Assembly (NCBI RefSeq): GCF_003315795.1
Contig: NZ_QMEY01000001.1
Location: 1-64,000 of the forward strand
Direction: 5' to 3'
DNA length: 64,000 nt
Source: Spongiactinospora rosea
GTDB taxonomy: Bacteria > Actinomycetota > Actinomycetes > Streptosporangiales > Streptosporangiaceae
Of the stretch, positions 43,258 through 51,973 are shown piece after piece (within the stretch, counting starts at the first letter, position 1; each line of letters starts with the position of its first letter). The notes beneath the pieces were generated by a model. The model was not told where the DNA came from, ran no database searches, and saw only the letters and a list, made by a program, of their open reading frames with translations. The position numbers were made by a program, and so were the translations under genes.

Positions 43258-43569
43258 ATGGCTCCGGTTCCCTTGATCATCAGGGCTCTGTGCCTGATCG
43301 GAATGCTTGCTCCAACGGCCGCGTGTATGGCCGCGCCGCGCGGGCCGGTCACCGCCCGGCGGATTCAGCCCAAGGTCTACTCCAGCGGCATGGAGTGCGA
43401 TCGCAAGCGCGTCGCCGGTCACTCAACGAAGGGCTGCGTACGAACGACGCGGTACGCGCCCGCGCGGTACTGGCTGACCATCGGCCGGGCCGGGAAGGTG
43501 GAGGTCAAGTCCTGGCAGTACAAGAGCTGCCAGGTGGGCGAGCGGTACCCGGAGTGTGCCCGGGACTGA
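43258..43569 (+). CDS. Small exported protein, probable lipoprotein
   Basis: 103 residues. A signal segment IIRALCLIGMLAPTAAC puts a cysteine at a plausible lipobox (TAAC). The mature part of about 80 residues has four cysteines (GMECDRKR, KGCVRTTRY, YKSCQVGE, PECARD), likely two disulfides. CGGAGG lies 8 bases before the ATG. The compact, cysteine-stabilised form recalls secreted effector-like or structural proteins. No family recognised. Confidence 0.7.
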   Translation: MAPVPLIIRALCLIGMLAPTAACMAAPRGPVTARRIQPKVYSSGMECDRKRVAGHSTKGCVRTTRYAPARYWLTIGRAGKVEVKSWQYKSCQVGERYPECARD

Positions 43570-43638
43570 CCTCTGGACTCGGTCCGGGCTTGCTCGGCGT
43601 GGCAGGATGCCAGTGACCTCGGTACGGAGAGCGGGCGG

Positions 43639-44112
43639 ATGAACGACCAGGCGGCGGGGCTGCTGTTCGATGTGGTCGCGCGCCTGCAAAAGAGCATCCT
43701 GGCCCGCGACTGCCCGGCCATCGTCGCCCTGCGGGGTGAGCGCATCCTGTACCTCAGTGATTACGACTACCTGCGGGACGAGGCGACCGCGGCGGCGTTC
43801 GAGATGCGGGCCGCCGCCAAAGCGGCCGAGATCAACGCGGGGTTGTGGGTGCTGGCCGTCCCGCAGGTGTGGGTGATCACTCGGGACGGCATTCTCAGCC
43901 GGGCGGTGTCCAACCACCCGTTGCGGGAGGGTGAGCAGGAGGCCATCACCTGGATGAGCTGTGATCAGGGGGACGGGGTGGACTATGGACGCGTTCCGTA
44001 CACGCGCCGCCCCAACGGGGAGCCGGTGTTCGGCGAGCCTGAGATGATCACGGTGGGTGTGCAGCCCGGCGAGCACATGCCCGGCTACACCTTGCTCCGA
44101 TCTCTTACCTAA
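43639..44112 (+). CDS. Hypothetical protein
   Basis: 157 residues. Sequences such as LLFDVVARLQKSILARDCPA and INAGLWVLAVPQVWVITRDG suggest a mixed alpha/beta domain. Similar small proteins accompany recombinases in actinobacterial ICEs, but I cannot name a family. GGAGAGCGGGCGG precedes the ATG. It is followed by 127 bases without a gene. Confidence 0.6.
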   Translation: MNDQAAGLLFDVVARLQKSILARDCPAIVALRGERILYLSDYDYLRDEATAAAFEMRAAAKAAEINAGLWVLAVPQVWVITRDGILSRAVSNHPLREGEQEAITWMSCDQGDGVDYGRVPYTRRPNGEPVFGEPEMITVGVQPGEHMPGYTLLRSLT

Positions 44113-44239
44113 CCCGCGTGGCCGCAGGTCCGGTGGCGTTCCGCCGGAGGGTCGCCAAAGGCGGCCGGTTGGCTGACGTACGTCGCCGGGGTGGTCAACG
44201 CCCGGCGGCAGCGGATCTGAGGCCCGCCCCGTAGTCACA

Positions 44240-44440
44240 TTGCCGACCACACCAGATGACCAGATCACACGGTCGTCCCGTCAAGGGGACGAGACGGCCC
44301 GCGTGCGGGTGATCCTTCCCGATCGCCCGCCCGAACTGTCCGCCCCGGCCGCGGCAGCGCTGCTGCGCATCCTGCTGGCCGCCCATGACAAGCAGACCCG
44401 GTCAAGCGATTCAAGCGATGAGGGAAAGGAGCCGAAGTGA
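44240..44440 (+). CDS. Small protein encoded directly before the recombinase
   Basis: 66 residues from a TTG start, reading ARVRVILPDRPPELSAPAAA and ALLRILLAAHDKQTR. It ends with a TGA that overlaps the start of the recombinase gene (GTGATG), so the two are translationally coupled. A small coupled partner is a plausible excision or recombination factor, which is inference. The true start could be further downstream. Confidence 0.55.
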   Translation: MPTTPDDQITRSSRQGDETARVRVILPDRPPELSAPAAAALLRILLAAHDKQTRSSDSSDEGKEPK

Positions 44441-46134
44441 TGGACATGGCGTTTTGGGGCCGGTGCTCGACCGAGGACCGCCAAGACCCCGAGGCATCCC
44501 GCGCCTGGCAGTTGCGGCGGGCGCGGAACCTGGTGGAACCGCACGGCGGGCGGATCGTCGCGGAGTTCTTCGATGTGGACAAGTCGCGGTCGATCCCGCC
44601 GCAGCGCCGCCCGGAGGCCGCCCGGCTGCTGGCCTGCCTGGGCGACCCATCACGCGGGTTCGAGGCGGTGGTGGTCGGCGAGCCGCAGCGGGCGTTCTAC
44701 GGCAACCAGTTCGGGCTGACCTTCCCGCTGTTCGAGCACTACGGAGTGCCGTTGTGGGTGCCGGAGGTGGGCGGGCCGATCGACCCGGCCAACGAGGCCC
44801 ACGAACTGATCATGTCGATGTTCGGCGGGATCAGCAAAGGCGAACGCAACCGGATCAAGGTCCGGGTGCGGACCTCGATGGCCGCCCTCGCCCAGACCGA
44901 GGGCCGCTTCCTGGGCGGGCGCCCGCCGTACGGGTACCACCTGGTGGACCTGGGGCCGCACCCCAACCCGGCCAAGGCCGCCGACGGCAAGCGGCTGCGT
45001 GGCCTGGCGCCGGACCCGGCGACGGCCGAGGTGGTACGGCGGATCTTCCGCGAGTTCCGCGCGGGCAGGGGGATCTACGCGATCGCCGAAGGGCTGACCC
45101 GCGACGGGGTGCCGTGCCCGTCGGCGCATGACCGGGCCCGCAACCGGCATCGGGAGGGGGCGGCGTGGTCCAAGAGCGCGATCCGGGCGATCATCATCAA
45201 CCCGCGGTACACCGGGCGGCAGGTGTGGAACAAGCAGCGCAAGGACGAGGTGCTGATCGACGTCAACGATGTCGCGATGGGGCACATGACCCGGCAGCGG
45301 TGGAACGACCGCGACGGCTGGGTGTGGTCGGCGCAGGTCACGCATGAGGCGCTGGTCACCCCGGAGGAGTTCGAGCAGGCCCAGGCCATTCTCGCCGGCC
45401 GAGGCCGGGGCCCGACCGCGCACAAGCCGCACCGCACCCGCCGGCCGTACTTGCTGCGCGGGGTGTTGTTCTGCGGGTACTGCGAGCGGCGGATGCAGGG
45501 CAACTACAACCACGGGGAGTGCTACTACCGGTGCCGCTACCCGGCCGAGTACGCCCTGGCCAACGACGTCGATCACCCCAAGACCGTGTACCTGCGCGAG
45601 ACCGACGTGCTGCCCCCGCTGGACGCCTGGCTGGCCACCGCATTCGGCGAGGAAAGGATCACGCAGACGGCACATGAATTGGCCGCCTCCGGCCAGGACC
45701 GTACGGCCGGCGCCGCCGATGAGGCGCTGCGCGGGCGGATCGTCGAATGTGACCGCAAGCTGGCCGCGCACCGTGCCGCCCTGGAGGCCGGGGCCGACCC
45801 CGCGCTGGTCACAGGGTGGATCACCGAGGTACAGACCCAGCGGGCGGCGGTTCAGGCGCAGCTCAGGAAGGTCGGTGCAAGGCGGCGGATGACTGCGGAA
45901 CAGATTCACGCGGTGATGGCGGCCATCGGTGACCTGGTGCAGGTCCTGCAGAAGGCCGACCCGGCCGACAAGGCGGAGTTGTACGCGCAGATCGGACTGC
46001 GGTTGACCTACCGCCCGCAGAAGCGGCTCGTGGAGGCTGAGGTAACGCCAAACCCCCATGTGTGCAAAAGGTTTGTGTCCGAGGGGGGACTTGAACCCCC
46101 ATGCCCGTTACCGGGCACTAGCACCTCAAGCTAG
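44440..46134 (+). CDS. Large serine recombinase, probable ICE integrase
   Basis: 564 residues. Resolvase domain starts MDMAFWGRCSTEDRQ with Ser10 as nucleophile. The recombinase domain contains GGRPPYGYHLVDLGPHPNPA. The zinc ribbon is LFCGYCERRMQGN ... YYRCRYPAEY. A coiled-coil region follows (LRGRIVECDRKLAAHRAALE). The last 19 codons (from VSEGGLEPPCPLPG) are the antisense of the tRNA-Leu gene, a mark of an integrase sitting at its attachment site. I use the ATG at 44440, with GGAAAGGAG 8 bases upstream; a GTG three bases earlier is in frame. Confidence 0.93.
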   Translation: MDMAFWGRCSTEDRQDPEASRAWQLRRARNLVEPHGGRIVAEFFDVDKSRSIPPQRRPEAARLLACLGDPSRGFEAVVVGEPQRAFYGNQFGLTFPLFEHYGVPLWVPEVGGPIDPANEAHELIMSMFGGISKGERNRIKVRVRTSMAALAQTEGRFLGGRPPYGYHLVDLGPHPNPAKAADGKRLRGLAPDPATAEVVRRIFREFRAGRGIYAIAEGLTRDGVPCPSAHDRARNRHREGAAWSKSAIRAIIINPRYTGRQVWNKQRKDEVLIDVNDVAMGHMTRQRWNDRDGWVWSAQVTHEALVTPEEFEQAQAILAGRGRGPTAHKPHRTRRPYLLRGVLFCGYCERRMQGNYNHGECYYRCRYPAEYALANDVDHPKTVYLRETDVLPPLDAWLATAFGEERITQTAHELAASGQDRTAGAADEALRGRIVECDRKLAAHRAALEAGADPALVTGWITEVQTQRAAVQAQLRKVGARRRMTAEQIHAVMAAIGDLVQVLQKADPADKAELYAQIGLRLTYRPQKRLVEAEVTPNPHVCKRFVSEGGLEPPCPLPGTSTSS

Positions 46135-46161
46135 CGCGTCTGCCTATTCCGCCACCCGGAC
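46076..46161 (-). tRNA. tRNA-Leu (anticodon GAG)
   Basis: Minus strand. The acceptor stem GTCCGGG pairs with CTCGGAC (one G-T pair). The anticodon stem CTAGC/GCTAG encloses the loop TTGAGGT with GAG as anticodon. The variable arm TGCCCGGTAACGGGCA is the long hairpin of a class II tRNA, and the T loop GGGGGTTCAAGTCCCCC is canonical. 86 bases including the discriminator A; CCA is not encoded. The 3' half overlaps the recombinase gene by 59 bases. The gene is intact, so integration here left it functional. Confidence 0.96.
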
Positions 46162-46329
46162 AAGGGTGCCTGGTGGGGGCGTCCCCACTGCGGCGGAATC
46201 AGGTTAGCAAACTCTGAGGGCTGCGTCATACCGCTGATGGGCGGTGGGTGGGCGGGGGGTGTGTCGGGGGTGGGGGGTGGGCGGGCAGGATTGGGGGCGC
46301 AGGGATGTGTCGGAGGTGGAGGAGGCGGG

Positions 46330-47637
46330 ATGTCGGGACTCGTGGGTGAGGATGAGGTCGTCGAGCTGTGCCGGGATCTGATTCGGATCGATTCGACGAA
46401 CGCGGGGGACAACGCCGGGCCTGGGGAGAGGGCGGCGGCAGAGTACGTGGCGGAGAAGCTCTCGGAAGTGGGGGTGGAGTCGCGGATTCTGGAGAGTGAC
46501 GCGCGGCGGGCCAGTGTGGTGGCGCGGATCGAGGGGACCGATCCGGGGCGGGACGCTCTGTTGCTGCACGGGCATCTGGACGTCGTGCCGTTCAATGCCG
46601 AGGACTGGACGCATCATCCGATGAGCGGGGAGATCGCCGACGGGTGCGTCTGGGGTCGTGGGGCCGTGGACATGAAGGACATGGACGCGATGATCCTGGC
46701 GGTCGTGCGGCGGCGGTTGCGGGAGGGGCGCAGGCCGCCGCGGGATGTGGTGCTGGCGTTCACGGCCGATGAGGAGGCCGGTGGGCGGTACGGCGCGCAG
46801 TGGCTGGCGCAGGAGCACGCGGAGGTGTTCGAGGGCTGTACCGAGGCGATCGGCGAGGTCGGCGGGTTCAGTGTCAGCATCGGGCAGGACAAGCGGCTGT
46901 ACCTGATCGAGGCCGCGGAGAAGGGCATCGCCTGGATGCGGCTGACCGCGCGCGGGCGGGCCGGGCACGGTTCGATGCTCAACGCGGAGAACGCGGTGAC
47001 GGAGCTGGCCGAGGCGATGGCCAGGCTCGGGAGGTACGAGTGGCCGGTACGACTGACGCCCACCGTACGCGCGTTCCTCGAGGAGACGTCGGCCGCGCTG
47101 GAGATCGAGTTCGATCCGGAGCGTCCCGAGGCCACGGTCGCCAAGCTCGGTCCGCTGGCCCGGATGATCGGGGCGGTGCTGCGCAACACCAGCAACCCCA
47201 CGATGCTGGAGAGCGGCTACAAGGCGAACGTGATCCCGCAGACCGCCACCGGGCACGTGGACGGGCGGTTCCTGCCGGGATATGAGGAGGAGTTCTTCGC
47301 GACCGTTGACGAACTGCTCGGGCCCAACGTGACCAGGGAGTTCGTGTACCACGACATCGCGGTGGAGACCGGCTTCGACGGGCCGCTGGTGCGGGCGATG
47401 GCCGAGGCGCTGGAGGCGGAGGACCCCGGGGCGAGGGCCGTGCCGTACACGCTGTCAGGCGGGACCGACCTGAAGGCGTTCAGCCGGCTGGGCATCCGCG
47501 GGTTCGGGTTCGCGCCGCTGAAGTTGCCCGCGGACCTGGACTTCTCTGGGATGTTCCATGGGGTGGACGAGCGGGTGCCGGTGGATTCGCTGAGGTTCGG
47601 GGTGCGGGTGCTTGACCGCTTCCTGGATTACTCGTGA
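46330..47637 (+). CDS. M20-family metallopeptidase
   Basis: 435 residues, first core gene beyond the tRNA. Metal-binding and catalytic motifs of the M20 family are intact: LLLHGHLDVVPFN (His, Asp), WGRGAVDMKDMDAM (second metal Asp), FTADEEAGG (catalytic Glu pair) and the terminal SGMFHGVDERVP (His). The dimerisation domain spans residues about 190-300. Cytoplasmic peptidase or acylase, substrate unknown. The ATG at 46330 has GGAGGCGGG upstream. The longer frame from 46237 is glycine-rich noise. Confidence 0.93.
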   Translation: MSGLVGEDEVVELCRDLIRIDSTNAGDNAGPGERAAAEYVAEKLSEVGVESRILESDARRASVVARIEGTDPGRDALLLHGHLDVVPFNAEDWTHHPMSGEIADGCVWGRGAVDMKDMDAMILAVVRRRLREGRRPPRDVVLAFTADEEAGGRYGAQWLAQEHAEVFEGCTEAIGEVGGFSVSIGQDKRLYLIEAAEKGIAWMRLTARGRAGHGSMLNAENAVTELAEAMARLGRYEWPVRLTPTVRAFLEETSAALEIEFDPERPEATVAKLGPLARMIGAVLRNTSNPTMLESGYKANVIPQTATGHVDGRFLPGYEEEFFATVDELLGPNVTREFVYHDIAVETGFDGPLVRAMAEALEAEDPGARAVPYTLSGGTDLKAFSRLGIRGFGFAPLKLPADLDFSGMFHGVDERVPVDSLRFGVRVLDRFLDYS

Positions 47638-47748
47638 GCGTTTTCCCGGAAAGCCGTTGCGCTGACATGGCGTAGTGATAATGTAACTCTCCGTTGAGGG
47701 GGTTTGGGTCGCTCGCCTTCGGGCGGCTCGACCAAGAGGGGAGGTCAC

Positions 47749-48345
47749 GTGACACGCTCGCCTGTCGTGCGGGAAGAGATGGCATTGCCGTTGCGCAGCG
47801 GTCGTGCGCTCGTGGCCTCCTCTGTTGAGGGTGTCGCATCCCCGGTCGTCCCCTTGGGGCGGCCGGGGGGTGCCTCCGCCGTCGTCTCGTCAGCCATGCC
47901 CATATTCGCTCTGATCGCGAGGGTCGCGGCGGGGCTCGGGCTGTTGGCCGCAGGGTGGCTGCTGGCCGTTCTGTTCGGCCTGCTCGGGGCCGCGCCCGCC
48001 GCTGCGGACAGCATCGTGTCCGACGGTGGCGGAGTGGACAGCTCGCATGCGTTCGGCGACATGGCGGGGTTCAACGCCGAGGCGATGGCAGGGCGTGGCG
48101 TTGACGGGCTGACCAGCCAGTCGGAGCCGGCCCTCCCCACACCCATCACCACCGACCACAACTCTGGCGCGGACGGATTCGTGCCCCAGGGCGGCGGTGG
48201 ACCCGGCCAGTTCGTGCCGGGCATGGGGGATCTCGCGCGGTCGGGTTTCGACCCGCAGCTTGCGATGCTGCGCGCACCTGCGGCGGGAGTACTTCCTCCG
48301 GTCGTCCGCACAGCGGCGGACGAACCTTCTTTCTCTCCTGACTAG
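47749..48345 (+). CDS. Membrane-anchored or secreted protein of unknown function
   Basis: 198 residues. A soluble or long n-region of about 50 residues is followed by one hydrophobic helix (IARVAAGLGLLAAGWLLAVL) and a 110-residue low-complexity extracytoplasmic part rich in Gly, Pro, Asp and Ser (GADGFVPQGGGGPGQFVPGM). Start GTG 47749 with GGGGAGG 5 bases ahead. It lies between the M20 peptidase and the chaplin-like gene. A surface role is likely, but no family is recognised. Confidence 0.7.
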   Translation: MTRSPVVREEMALPLRSGRALVASSVEGVASPVVPLGRPGGASAVVSSAMPIFALIARVAAGLGLLAAGWLLAVLFGLLGAAPAAADSIVSDGGGVDSSHAFGDMAGFNAEAMAGRGVDGLTSQSEPALPTPITTDHNSGADGFVPQGGGGPGQFVPGMGDLARSGFDPQLAMLRAPAAGVLPPVVRTAADEPSFSPD

Positions 48346-48659
48346 CTCGCCAGTCCCGCGCGGTTCGGCGCGATGGCCCGCCGCCATCGGGTGAGCCGCC
48401 TCGTGTTCGGGCGACGCGTCGTCTTCTTCACTTTCTTCACTCCTCGCGACGACTGAGGCCCCCGCTGTGCGGGAGCGCCACGGTTCTCACCTTGCCACGG
48501 TGTCCTGCCGTGTCACGCCCGTTCCGTCCCGTTCTGTCGGTTCTTGCCGGCAGGTGATGAACGGATGCGGGCCCGGTACTGGAGCGATCCCGCGTGGCCT
48601 CGTCCGCCATGTCGCGAGATGTCAGGTAATCCCCCTAGAACCACATAGGAGCATTGGCT
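48346..48659. other. Upstream region of the chaplin-like gene
   Basis: About 310 bases with no gene. It ends with AGGAG 8-12 bases before the ATG at 48660. Sequence at 48400-48450 has inverted pieces (ggcgacgcgtcgtc, ctcctcgcgacgac), but no promoter can be named with confidence. Confidence 0.4.
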
Positions 48660-50990
48660 ATGCGTACGTGGGCCAAGGGCACGGCCCCCGCTGCACTACT
48701 CGCAGTGGCCGTGATGACCGTCGGCAGCGGTACGGCTGCCGCCGACACCGGCGGAAACGGTTCCGTCGGTGGCGGCAACCAGGTCAGCGCCCCGGTCAAC
48801 CTTCCGATCGACATCAGCGGCAACGCCATCGGCGTGCTCGGCGAGTCCTCGGCGGGCTCGCGGGGCGGTGCCACCGTGGTGAACGGCGGCGACGGCGGTA
48901 ACGGGGGCAATGGCGGTACTGGAGGCAACCGCACCTCGGGTGACGGCAGCGTGCTGGGCGGCAACCAGATCGACGCCCCGATCAACGCGCCGATCAACGC
49001 CTGTGGCAACTCCGTCGCCATCCTCGGCGAGGCCGACGCCAACTGCAAGGGCGGCGCGACCGTGGTGAACCGCGGCCACGGGGCCGGTGGCAACCAGACC
49101 TCCGGTAACGGCAGCGTGCTCGGTGGCAACCAGGTCGTCGCGCCCGTCAGCGCCCCGCTGGACGTCTGCGGCAATGCGTTGGCGATCTTCGGCAGCGCCA
49201 CCGCCGGGTGCACCGGCGGCAGTACGGTGAAGAACGTCGGCCCGGGCGGCGGTCCCGGTGGCAACCGCACCTCCGGTAACGGCAGTGTGCTCGGTGGCAA
49301 CCAGGTCGTCGCACCGATCAGCGCCCCGACCGACATCTGCGGCAACGCCGTGGCGGTGCTCGGTGGCGCCTTCGGTAGCTGCAAGGGCGGCGCGACCGTC
49401 ATCAACGGTGGTTCGCACGGCCGGCACCACCATCCGCCCAAGGGGCGGCACGGCTCGGCGGGCAACGACACCAGCGGAAACGGTTCCGTCGGCAGTGGCA
49501 ACCAGCTCATCGCGCCGATCGACCTGCCCATCGACGTCTGCGGCAACGCGGTCGGCGGCGACGCGTCGGCGAACTGCAAGGGCGGCGCGAAGGTCGTCAA
49601 GCGCGGGCGTGGCGCCGGCGGTAACCGTACGTCCGGGCAGGGCGGGGTGCTGTCGGGCAACCAGGCCGTCGCCCCGGTCACGGCGCCGATCGACGTCTGC
49701 GGCAACGCGGTGGCGGTGCTCGGTGAGGCGTTCGCCGGTTGCAAGGGCGGCGCGACCGTCGTGAACGGCGGGCGCGGCGCCGGTGGCAACCGTACGTCCG
49801 GGCAGGGCGGGGTGCTCGCGGGCAACCAGGCCGTCGCCCCGGTGACCGCGCCGATCAACGTCTGCGGCAACGCCGCAGCCGTACTCGGCAAGGCCGCGGC
49901 CCAGTGCAAGGGCGGCGCGCACGTCTGGCCGGGCCGCGGCGTCGGCGGGGGCGGCAACAGCACCTCCGGCGACGGCAGCGTGCTGGGCGGCAACCAGGTC
50001 GTGGCCCCGATCACCGCGCCGGCCAACGTCTGCGGCAACGCGGTCGCCGTTCTGGGCGACGCGGCCGCGGGCTGCCTGGGCGGTTCCAAGGTCGGCGGGC
50101 CGGGCGGTCACCCCGGTGACCACTACGGGCGGCACCACGTCCGGGGGCTCGCGCCGGTCGACGCGGAAGGCGCTGCCGGCGGCGGTACGACGGGCGGCGA
50201 CCTGCTGTCCACGGTCCCGGCCGCTCCCGCGCTGACCAAGACGCCCGTCGTGTCGGACGTGACGGGCGGGGCCGCGCTGCCCGGTGTCCGGGACGCCACC
50301 TCGCTGACCGGCCAGACCGAGGGCCTTGGCCTGCCTCCGGCCGTCGGAGACGTGACCAAGATGAAGGGTGTTCAGCTGCCTCCGGCGGTCGGTGACGTGA
50401 CCAAGGCGAAGGGCCTTGGGCTGCCTCAGGCGGGCGACGCCACCAAGGCGCTGGGCGCGCCCGAGCCCGGCGACCTGACCGGCCAGGCCACGCGTACGCT
50501 GGGGCTGCCGGACGCGGGTTCGGCGCTGTCCACGCTGCCGCAGTTGCCGGGGCTGCCGGTACTGGCGGAGACGCCGGTCACCCAGTCGCCCGCGGGGCGG
50601 CGACCCGCCGCCAGGGGCGGTAAGGGTGGTAAGTCCGGTAAGGCGGGCAAGGCCACCAAGAGGATGTCCTCCAGGCCGGTGCCCGGTGGCCGGGGCGACG
50701 GCAAGGAGCGCCCGAAGGGCGGCGCGCTGTCGGTGGCCGAGCCGGTGACCGACCTGGTGGGGTCCACCCCGGTCGGCGGCGCGGTGCGTGACACTGCCGA
50801 CGGGCTGCCGGTCAAGGGCCTGCCGGTCAAGGGTCTGCGGGCCAATGGCCTGATGAGCGCCGAGCAGCCGCTCGGTGTGACCGGGATGAACTCCGGTGCC
50901 CTCGCCGCGCTGATGCTCGGCGCGATGTTCGCCGTGTCGGCGACGTTGCTCGCCGGTATCCGCCGCCTCCGCTTCGGCCGGAGGCCGTAG
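48660..50990 (+). CDS. Chaplin-like surface protein with eight chaplin repeats
   Basis: 776 residues. Signal peptide, then eight chaplin-type units of the form SG-G-VL-GNQ-x-P-x-P-x-VCGN-x-A-x-CKGGA between residues about 30 and 480. Units 2-8 keep both cysteines; unit 1 (IDISGN, GSRGG) lacks them. A proline- and repeat-rich region follows (GLGLPPAVGDVTKMKG, then similar). The C-terminus LGVTGMNSG plus a hydrophobic helix and RRLRFGRRP tail looks like a sortase signal of LAxTG type with a changed second residue. Known long chaplins have two such units and coat aerial hyphae of Streptomyces, so this is an unusually long form. Confidence 0.88.
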   Translation: MRTWAKGTAPAALLAVAVMTVGSGTAAADTGGNGSVGGGNQVSAPVNLPIDISGNAIGVLGESSAGSRGGATVVNGGDGGNGGNGGTGGNRTSGDGSVLGGNQIDAPINAPINACGNSVAILGEADANCKGGATVVNRGHGAGGNQTSGNGSVLGGNQVVAPVSAPLDVCGNALAIFGSATAGCTGGSTVKNVGPGGGPGGNRTSGNGSVLGGNQVVAPISAPTDICGNAVAVLGGAFGSCKGGATVINGGSHGRHHHPPKGRHGSAGNDTSGNGSVGSGNQLIAPIDLPIDVCGNAVGGDASANCKGGAKVVKRGRGAGGNRTSGQGGVLSGNQAVAPVTAPIDVCGNAVAVLGEAFAGCKGGATVVNGGRGAGGNRTSGQGGVLAGNQAVAPVTAPINVCGNAAAVLGKAAAQCKGGAHVWPGRGVGGGGNSTSGDGSVLGGNQVVAPITAPANVCGNAVAVLGDAAAGCLGGSKVGGPGGHPGDHYGRHHVRGLAPVDAEGAAGGGTTGGDLLSTVPAAPALTKTPVVSDVTGGAALPGVRDATSLTGQTEGLGLPPAVGDVTKMKGVQLPPAVGDVTKAKGLGLPQAGDATKALGAPEPGDLTGQATRTLGLPDAGSALSTLPQLPGLPVLAETPVTQSPAGRRPAARGGKGGKSGKAGKATKRMSSRPVPGGRGDGKERPKGGALSVAEPVTDLVGSTPVGGAVRDTADGLPVKGLPVKGLRANGLMSAEQPLGVTGMNSGALAALMLGAMFAVSATLLAGIRRLRFGRRP
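48745..50085 (+). repeat. Eight chaplin-type coding repeats
   Basis: Units of about 45 residues plus variable glycine-rich linkers. Unit 4 is followed by a histidine-rich linker (SHGRHHHPPKGRHG), and units 6 and 7 are nearly identical at DNA level over SGQGGVL-GNQAVAPVTAPI. The mixture of near-identical and diverged units suggests both old and recent duplication. Confidence 0.85.
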
Positions 50991-51610
50991 ATCGCAGGTC
51001 GCCGTCGTCCTTGGGCGCGTCGATCGTGGTTGTCGGTCGCCTGGACGGCGGTGCGCGGTCTGCCCACGTGCCGTGTCGAACGGCAGGGTAGTCGGCGGCG
51101 ACGAGGAGAAGGCACCGGTCGCTCCGCTCCGTGATCTGGGGCACGGCCGGAGCAGATGAGAAAGCTTTGCCCGTTCCGGGGGCGTGGCCCGGGACGGGCA
51201 AAGCCGTATCCGGGGAAATGCGTAGGACGGGGGAGAGGGGAGAAGCCCCGGCTCGCCGACCGTGCTTGAGGGCATGGGCGAGGGCCCGGAAAGACTTTGA
51301 ACCCGGCAGGGGGTGGGGGGGACAGAGACCTTGTGCGGGGGGCGAGGAGGCAGGTCGCGAGGGGGGATGCATGCGCGCTTGGGAGGGGATCCGCGGGAAG
51401 GTTCCGTTGGTGGCGGGTGTGCCGGGCAGGGGGAGCACGCGTGGTGAGGTGGGGTGTCGGGCAAGGGGCGGGGGGATCTGTGGGCTGGGCTGGGTGGAGG
51501 TGAGGGTAGTGGGACCGGGCTGGTGGGAGGGGGCGGTGAGGTGGGGGTGTGGGCATGCCTGAAGGTAGTGGTGTGTTATCCCGGGAGGCGGGATAAGTAA
51601 GTCCAAGAGG
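50991..51610. other. Intergenic region between the chaplin-like gene and DUF5703
   Basis: About 620 bases, very purine-skewed (long G runs, ggtgggaggg-type) around 51300-51560, without a plausible gene on either strand. Apart from the hairpin at 51164-51204 I see no feature. Confidence 0.45.
51164..51204. terminator. Hairpin downstream of the chaplin-like gene
   Basis: GCTTTGCCCGTTCC (51164-51177) pairs with GGGACGGGCAAAGC (51191-51204), 13 Watson-Crick pairs and one G-T, loop of 13. No T-run follows. It lies 173 bases after the chaplin-like stop. Confidence 0.6.
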
Positions 51611-51802
51611 TCACATCGTGCGCGTGACCCGTATGATCCTTCGGCGTAGCCGTACATGCCGGGAACCGTCGGGATACAGCCGCAGGCGGTCGAGTTCCCA
51701 GTCTCCGTGCTCGGCGTGTTCGGTGAGAAGCTGCCGGGCGGCCTCTCGGGTGGTGTCGCGCGGTATGTACATATCGAAGTATGAGTAGTCGGGCACAGCC
51801 AT
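51611..51802 (-). CDS. DUF5703 family protein
   Basis: 63 residues: YSYFDMYIPRDTTREAARQL, LTEHAEHGDWELDRLRLYPD and GSRHVRLRRRIIRVTRTM match the actinobacterial DUF5703 family over its whole length. Function unknown. It lies near an M20 peptidase and a chaplin gene, a neighbourhood I recall from other actinomycetes. Diverges from topA. Confidence 0.9.
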   Translation of the reverse strand: MAVPDYSYFDMYIPRDTTREAARQLLTEHAEHGDWELDRLRLYPDGSRHVRLRRRIIRVTRTM

Positions 51803-51973
51803 TAGTCTCCGAGGGTGGGCTAGACGACGAGGGCGCTCTCTGACCCTTATTCTGCGTCCTGGTGGGTGGACCTGGAAGGGAACGGGGGTAGCCCGGTAGC
51901 CCGTGGGGATGGGAAACCTGTGCGACGGGTTACCTTCGGGGGGAACCTAGAGAACAGCGAGGTAGGAAGCAGC

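Larger units (their letters stand above)
8132..46161. mobile_element. Integrative conjugative element (extent partly inferred)
   Basis: The right end is the serine recombinase abutting tRNA-Leu(GAG). Leftward lie accessory genes, the Tad-like operon, a regulatory cassette and the full conjugation module. Everything between 8132 and 46134 is accessory in character, and core genes begin only beyond the tRNA. No second copy of the tRNA 3' end was found, so the left limit is open: the CRISPR-cas locus and IS at 1-7803 may be inside it. The secretion-type ATPases and a Replic_Relax relaxase rather than an FtsK-like TraB indicate a type IV secretion ICE, not the simple double-stranded DNA transfer type. 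Confidence 0.65.

Noticed and set aside
44113..44239. Short in-frame segment AAGWLTYVAGVVNARRQRI after the gene at 43639
   Set aside because: It looks coding, but lacks any start codon and follows a stop in the same frame. Possibly a remnant, too short to call.
48696..51464. A very long minus-strand open frame opposite the chaplin-like gene
   Set aside because: Arg/Asp/His-rich composition and absence of any motif mark it as the antisense shadow of the GC-rich repeat gene.
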